DNA of 36,246 nt from Patescibacteria group bacterium (GTDB taxonomy: Bacteria > Patescibacteriota > Patescibacteriia > JAHJFT01): the NCBI GenBank assembly GCA_018824325.1, contig JAHJFT010000043.1, forward strand, positions 1 through 36,246, in the 5' to 3' direction. Shown here one piece after another: positions 33,212-36,246 of the stretch (positions within the stretch are counted from its first letter, which is position 1; the number at the start of each line of letters is the position of its first letter). The notes below the pieces were generated by a model, which was given only the letters and a program-made list of their open reading frames with translations, made no database searches and was not told the origin of the DNA. The position numbers and the translations under genes were made by a program.

Positions 33212-33463
33212 TTAACCCCAGTAGCGGCGATATGCCTTTTCCAAATCTTCTTTTATCTTTCCAGTCTTTATCAAATATTCCCTTTTGCTCTTTAGCGTTT
33301 CACGGCGAAGCGCGCTTTCCTTGGTCTTGTTTTTACTCTGCGCGTCTTTCCTGTATCTCACCTTTTTCGCCTGAAGCATTTTGCCACTCTGCTGCACGCG
33401 TTTGTTAAAACGCCTTAAAAACCCCTCAAAACCTTCTCCTCTCTTACGTTTTACTTCGGTCAC
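33212..33463 (-). CDS. rpsU: 30S ribosomal protein bS21
   Basis: This 83-residue basic protein fits bS21: TEVKRKRGEGFEGFLRRFNKRVQQSGKMLQAKKVRYRKDAQSKNK. The open frame begins at 33502, but the family start aligns with GTG 33463, which has AGGAAGG about 10 bases upstream, so I call the GTG start. The C-terminal part (SALRRETLKSKREYLIKTGKIKEDLEKAYRRYWG) is longer than in E. coli and lysine/arginine-rich. yqeY follows directly. Confidence 0.88.
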   Translation of the reverse strand: MTEVKRKRGEGFEGFLRRFNKRVQQSGKMLQAKKVRYRKDAQSKNKTKESALRRETLKSKREYLIKTGKIKEDLEKAYRRYWG

Positions 33464-33539
33464 AATTTTTTCACCTTCCTTTCTTAAATCGGGATTACCC
33501 AATAATTTTACTAATTTTAGCCAAAAACGTCAAAAAATT

Positions 33540-34928
33540 TTATTTATTATTAAAACCGACTTCTCCTTGGTCCAGCTTTTTTTTCACCTCTTTGATAATC
33601 TTTCTTTGATCAACGATCTCTTGTATACCCGCCTCCATGTCCCTAATCAATACCGTTCCGTCAAGCACTTCTTTTTGCCCCAAAACCAAAGTAAATTTAA
33701 CGCCGAGAGAATCAGCTATTTCAAGCTGAGCCTTTAACGAATCCTTGGAAAAGGCTTCAGCTACCGGAATATCCGCCGCTCTAAATTCTTCAAAAATACT
33801 CAACGCCCTGGTTCTGGCTGCTTCGCCGAGCTGAGCCAAAAAAATCTTGGGTTTTTTGACCGGCGGCAAAGTCACCTCTTTTGCTTTCATCGCATTTACT
33901 ATCCTTTCAATGCCCACGGCAAAACCGCCGGCTGGCGTCGGCCTTCCGCCAAGAAGCTCGGTCAAAAGATCATATCGGCCGCCTCCACCAAGCGAGTTCT
34001 GTCGCGCTTCCTCATCGTCGCCCTCGGGCCAAATTTCAAACACCGTCCTTGTATAATAATCAAGCCCGCGCACCAAAAACGGATTAAGCACGTACGGGAC
34101 TTCAACCTCATCCAAATATTCCAAAACTTTCATAAAATGATTTTTGCTGTCCTCGTCCAACCAATCCACAATCTGCGGCGCCTCATTTCTTATTTCCCGG
34201 CATTGGGCTTCTTTGCAATCCAAAAGCCTCAACGGATTTTTGTTTAACCTTTTTTTGCAGTCATCGCAAAGCTGCCCCCGCCTGCTTCGATAATAAGCCA
34301 CCAGCTCAACTTTAAAAACCTGGCACGATTCGGGCGTACCCAAACTGTTTATCTGTATAGTGACCGGCAAGCCTATCTCTTTAAAAAAGTCATGCGCAAT
34401 AATTATAAGCTGAGCATCAACGATTGCCCCCTCGTCGCCCAAGGCCTCAAAACCGAACTGAAAAAACTGCCGATAGCGCCCGCTCTGCGGCCGGTCGTAT
34501 CTAAACATCGGCCCCCAATACCACAATTTAACCGGCTGCGGAAGATTAAGCATGCCGTGATTAATATAGGCTCTGACCACGCCGGCGGTCGCCTCCGGCC
34601 GCATAGAAACCGTATCCCCACCCCTATCTTCAAATGTGTACATTTCTTTTTCAATAATATCCGTATCCCGTCCAACCGAACGGACGAAAAGATTTGTTTC
34701 TTCAAGTATCGGCACTTCAATCCTCCCGTAATTAAAGTCCTTGGCCAAACCCGCGACCTTATTGTAAACAAACTCCCAATAAGGCTCACTGTTCGGCAGA
34801 ATATCTTTCATGCCGCGAACGAGCTGCGGAAGACGCGCGGTTTTTTTTACCGGCTTGGGTTTTTGTTCAACTGTCTTTTTTTCCCTTGTCGGTTTAGACA
34901 CTTTTCTTGTAATTTTCTTAGGACTCAT
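33540..34928 (-). CDS. hisS: Histidyl-tRNA synthetase
   Basis: This 462-residue class II synthetase charges tRNA-His. It has RGMKDILP at the domain start, motif 2 with MFRYDRPQSGRYRQFFQFGFEALG, the histidine-binding LVRGLDYYTRTVFE, motif 3-type GGGGRYD and GGFAVGIERI, and an anticodon-binding domain from about 365 (PKIFLAQLG...). Unusual is a Lys/Pro-rich extension of about 35 residues (MSPKKITRKVSKPTREKK...) before the normal start. ATG 34928 is preferred to a TTG at 34952, which lies in a long fold-back. It has no Shine-Dalgarno. Confidence 0.96.
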   Translation of the reverse strand: MSPKKITRKVSKPTREKKTVEQKPKPVKKTARLPQLVRGMKDILPNSEPYWEFVYNKVAGLAKDFNYGRIEVPILEETNLFVRSVGRDTDIIEKEMYTFEDRGGDTVSMRPEATAGVVRAYINHGMLNLPQPVKLWYWGPMFRYDRPQSGRYRQFFQFGFEALGDEGAIVDAQLIIIAHDFFKEIGLPVTIQINSLGTPESCQVFKVELVAYYRSRRGQLCDDCKKRLNKNPLRLLDCKEAQCREIRNEAPQIVDWLDEDSKNHFMKVLEYLDEVEVPYVLNPFLVRGLDYYTRTVFEIWPEGDDEEARQNSLGGGGRYDLLTELLGGRPTPAGGFAVGIERIVNAMKAKEVTLPPVKKPKIFLAQLGEAARTRALSIFEEFRAADIPVAEAFSKDSLKAQLEIADSLGVKFTLVLGQKEVLDGTVLIRDMEAGIQEIVDQRKIIKEVKKKLDQGEVGFNNK

Positions 34929-34934
34929 AATTAA

Positions 34935-35084
34935 GGAATCTCTGATAAACAAATATTTAGGTATAGAATAAAAGATTTTTTAGATAAAATTCTTGAAAAA
35001 ATTTTGAGTGTAGAGATAAATTTTTTAAAGAATTTTAGCAAAAAAGATTTATTTTTAACAAATACTTGGTTTATCAGAGGTTTC
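34935..35084. repeat. Very long AT-rich fold-back between lepB and hisS
   Basis: The arms are about 68 bp (34935-35005 and 35018-35084) around a 12-bp loop. The outer ends read TCTCTGATAAAC and GTTTATCAGAG, and the inner ends AAAATTCTTGAAAAAATT and AATTTTTTAAAGAATTTT. It fills the whole gap between the lepB stop and the hisS start, so the hisS leader would be a single giant hairpin. Confidence 0.85.
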
Positions 35085-35690
35085 TTAGATATCATATTCC
35101 GGCGACTGGAACATCTTTATTTTTGTTACCGGCCATCCCCGAAGCCAAACCTTGCCCACGATATAATCCTGATTCACCGGGCCAAACGTTCTGGAATCCA
35201 GGCTTGAACTCCTATTGTCGCCGAGCACGAAATATTCATCAGATCTAAGCTTGACCTTTTTACTGCCCAAGGTCTGGTCTTGCTCAAGATATTTTTCTTC
35301 AATAATAATTCCGTCGGGGCTGTCTTGATTGTACACAACCACATTGCCGTCTCTTACCTCAATGGTCTCGTCCGGCAATCCGACTATTCTCTTAATAAAA
35401 TATTGCTTTGGATCGTTCGGATATCTGAAGACAATAATATCTCCTCTTTCCGGTTCGGAAAAACGATAGCTGATTTCATCAATGATTAAATATTCATGGT
35501 CGTAAAAATTCGGCTCCATGGACGCGCCATTAACATAAAACGGCTGAATCAAAAAATATCTGATCGGGATAATTATGGCTAAAGAGATGACCACGACCTG
35601 AATAATCTCAAAAACAAAACCAATCATCACCGCGGCCGTGCCTTTTTCCTTAATCTCTTCGGCTTTTTTGTTTCTTCCAAATAATGACAT
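35085..35690 (-). CDS. lepB: Signal peptidase I
   Basis: The 201-residue membrane protease removes signal peptides from exported proteins. An N-terminal cytoplasmic head and one helix (about 20-48) lead to the catalytic Ser57 in NGASMEPN and Lys100 in YFIKRIVGLP. Box E is GDNRSSSLDSRTFGPV. ATG 35690 is used; the open frame extends upstream through palindromic DNA. It could process the signal peptides of the surface proteins in this window, among others (inference). It lies downstream of tRNA-Val on the same strand. Confidence 0.95.
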   Translation of the reverse strand: MSLFGRNKKAEEIKEKGTAAVMIGFVFEIIQVVVISLAIIIPIRYFLIQPFYVNGASMEPNFYDHEYLIIDEISYRFSEPERGDIIVFRYPNDPKQYFIKRIVGLPDETIEVRDGNVVVYNQDSPDGIIIEEKYLEQDQTLGSKKVKLRSDEYFVLGDNRSSSLDSRTFGPVNQDYIVGKVWLRGWPVTKIKMFQSPEYDI

Positions 35691-35705
35691 AATTTTTTTT
35701 ATCCG

Positions 35706-35739
35706 CCCGCCCCATAGTAGGCATTTAATGGGGCGCGGG
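35706..35739. repeat. GC-rich palindrome upstream of lepB
   Basis: CCCGCCCCAT (35706-35715) pairs with ATGGGGCGCGGG (35728-35739) with a small bulge. It lies just before the lepB start. Confidence 0.7.
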
Positions 35740-35761
35740 AATATATCCCTTCGTGGCTGCG

Positions 35762-35822
35762 CCATGAAGTTTTGCCGAACGACTGAGCCGTCAGGCGAAG
35801 GAGTGAAGTAAATACTTCATGG
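35762..35822. repeat. Inverted repeat abutting the tRNA-Val 3' end
   Basis: CCATGAAGT (35762-35770) and ACTTCATGG (35814-35822) are exact inverted copies. The right arm includes the last three bases of tRNA-Val (35820-35822), so the repeat begins exactly at the tRNA 3' end. Confidence 0.7.
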
Positions 35823-35893
35823 GCGGCACAAGATTCGAACTTGTGACCTCTCCGATGTGAACGGAGCGCTCTAACCAACTGAGCTAGCCGCCC
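35820..35893 (-). tRNA. tRNA-Val (CAC)
   Basis: Minus-strand cloverleaf: acceptor GGGCGGC/GCCGCCC, D-arm GCTCAGTTGGTTAGAGC, anticodon stem CTCCG/CGGAG with loop TTCACAT (anticodon CAC at 35859-35857), T-arm ACAAG-TTCGAAT-CTTGT, discriminator A. CCA is not encoded, unlike tRNA-Asp in this window. Confidence 0.95.
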
Positions 35894-35946
35894 ACCGATT
35901 GGCGTCCGCCACGTCTATCTCTGGTCAGCGGGTAACCAATTACCTG

Positions 35947-35982
35947 CTCGCCATCGCTTGCGCTCAGGCGTAAGCGGGCGAG
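35947..35982. repeat. GC-rich palindrome upstream of tRNA-Val
   Basis: CTCGCC (35947-35952) pairs with GGCGAG (35977-35982), and inside it GCTTGCGC pairs imperfectly with GGCGTAAGC. It lies about 55 bp before the tRNA 5' end. Confidence 0.7.
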
Positions 35983-36069
35983 AGCCAAGTGGCCCGGATT
36001 AATCACTTAATCCTTTTTAACCATATTTTAAGGTCAACCCTTAAATATTAAAAAATGTTGATTGCTAAA

Positions 36070-36098
36070 AGTATATCATATATATATTAAGAAATCAA
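36070..36098 (-). promoter_or_regulatory. Candidate promoter for tRNA-Val/lepB
   Basis: On the minus strand TTGATT (36098-36093) and TATACT (36075-36070) are exactly 17 bp apart, matching four and five of six consensus positions. It lies about 175 bp before tRNA-Val with no gene between. Confidence 0.45.
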
Positions 36099-36246
36099 AT
36101 ACTTTTTTAGCTAAAACTAGCCAAAAACTTCAGGAAAAAACACCACCTATCCCCAAAACGCCATTTTTTACAAAAAATCCAAATCTTGTCAAATGCCTCA
36201 ATCGCTATAAGGCATCTGGAAATCTTGGCTAAAATATATTATAATC

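Larger units (their letters stand above)
35894..36246. other. Gene-free right end of the window
   Basis: No open frame with coding character is seen in these 353 bases. The part next to tRNA-Val holds a GC-rich palindrome (35947-35982). The rest is AT-rich, with a candidate minus-strand promoter at 36070-36098. Short TAGCTAAAAC/TAGCCAAAAAC-like repeats lie at 36108-36128, and nothing further could be assigned. Confidence 0.6.

Noticed and set aside
34935-35084. T-box or riboswitch leader for hisS
   Set aside because: The region is one AT-rich fold-back without a T-box sequence, specifier loop or antiterminator pair.

Overview
The window looks like a chromosome segment from a member of the Candidate Phyla Radiation (Patescibacteria), most likely a Parcubacteria-type lineage. 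This is inferred from several things. There are VirB2/TrbC-like pilin domains of the kind common in CPR surface proteins. Housekeeping genes are compact and most lack an obvious Shine-Dalgarno. There is a one-domain GIY-YIG nuclease. Intergenic DNA is dense with fold-back repeats. TGA is used as a stop (for example in ATGA gene overlaps), so this is code 11 and not the recoded Gracilibacteria code. No plasmid, phage or CRISPR features are seen.

Layout. 1-3314 (minus): a fragment of a cut-off gene, then an AI-2E family transporter with three membrane proteins of unknown function, behind a good sigma70-like promoter. 3551-7206 (plus): smpB, the tmRNA gene starting 3 nt after the smpB stop, a GIY-YIG nuclease bracketed by palindromic repeats, infC-rpmI-rplT, a membrane protein with an internal in-frame ribosome site, and tRNA-Asp. 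Right after tRNA-Asp lies a 3' half copy of the same tRNA split by palindromic insertions. 7443-11964 (minus): pyk, a small anchored protein and ppsA, which hold both directions of the PEP/pyruvate step. 12178-18135 (minus): an HtrA protease, an alkyltransferase, nrdR, ftsZ and ftsA (each with its own terminator), then dagK. 18140-32602 (minus): ybeY and a five-gene surface-protein locus. 32737-35893 (minus): yqeY-rpsU, hisS, lepB and tRNA-Val.

The surface locus (18616-32602) is the most unusual part. A 595-residue protein and a 3223-residue giant share the same N-terminus (signal peptide plus VirB2-like pilin domain), followed by Big_5-type domains; the giant adds IPT/TIG-type folds and about 15 DUF4215-like cysteine motifs. 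Behind them lie a membrane-anchored protein with five evenly spaced C-x10/11-C loops and two anchored proteins with TSP3-type calcium-binding repeats. The first four genes are tightly packed (1-nt overlap, 4-nt overlap, 19-bp gap). I infer a co-expressed, disulfide- and calcium-stabilised surface assembly, possibly for host or cell contact. No secretion ATPase or other type IV secretion component is in the window.

Two families of intergenic repeats run through the window. One is AT-rich long fold-backs, each built from its own short word (127-244, 3435-3542, 12014-12174, 13451-13598, 17593-17665, 34935-35084). The other is GC-rich palindromes (4384-4821, 7231-7350, 19741-19871, 35706-35822, 35947-35982), concentrated around RNA genes and inside the surface locus.
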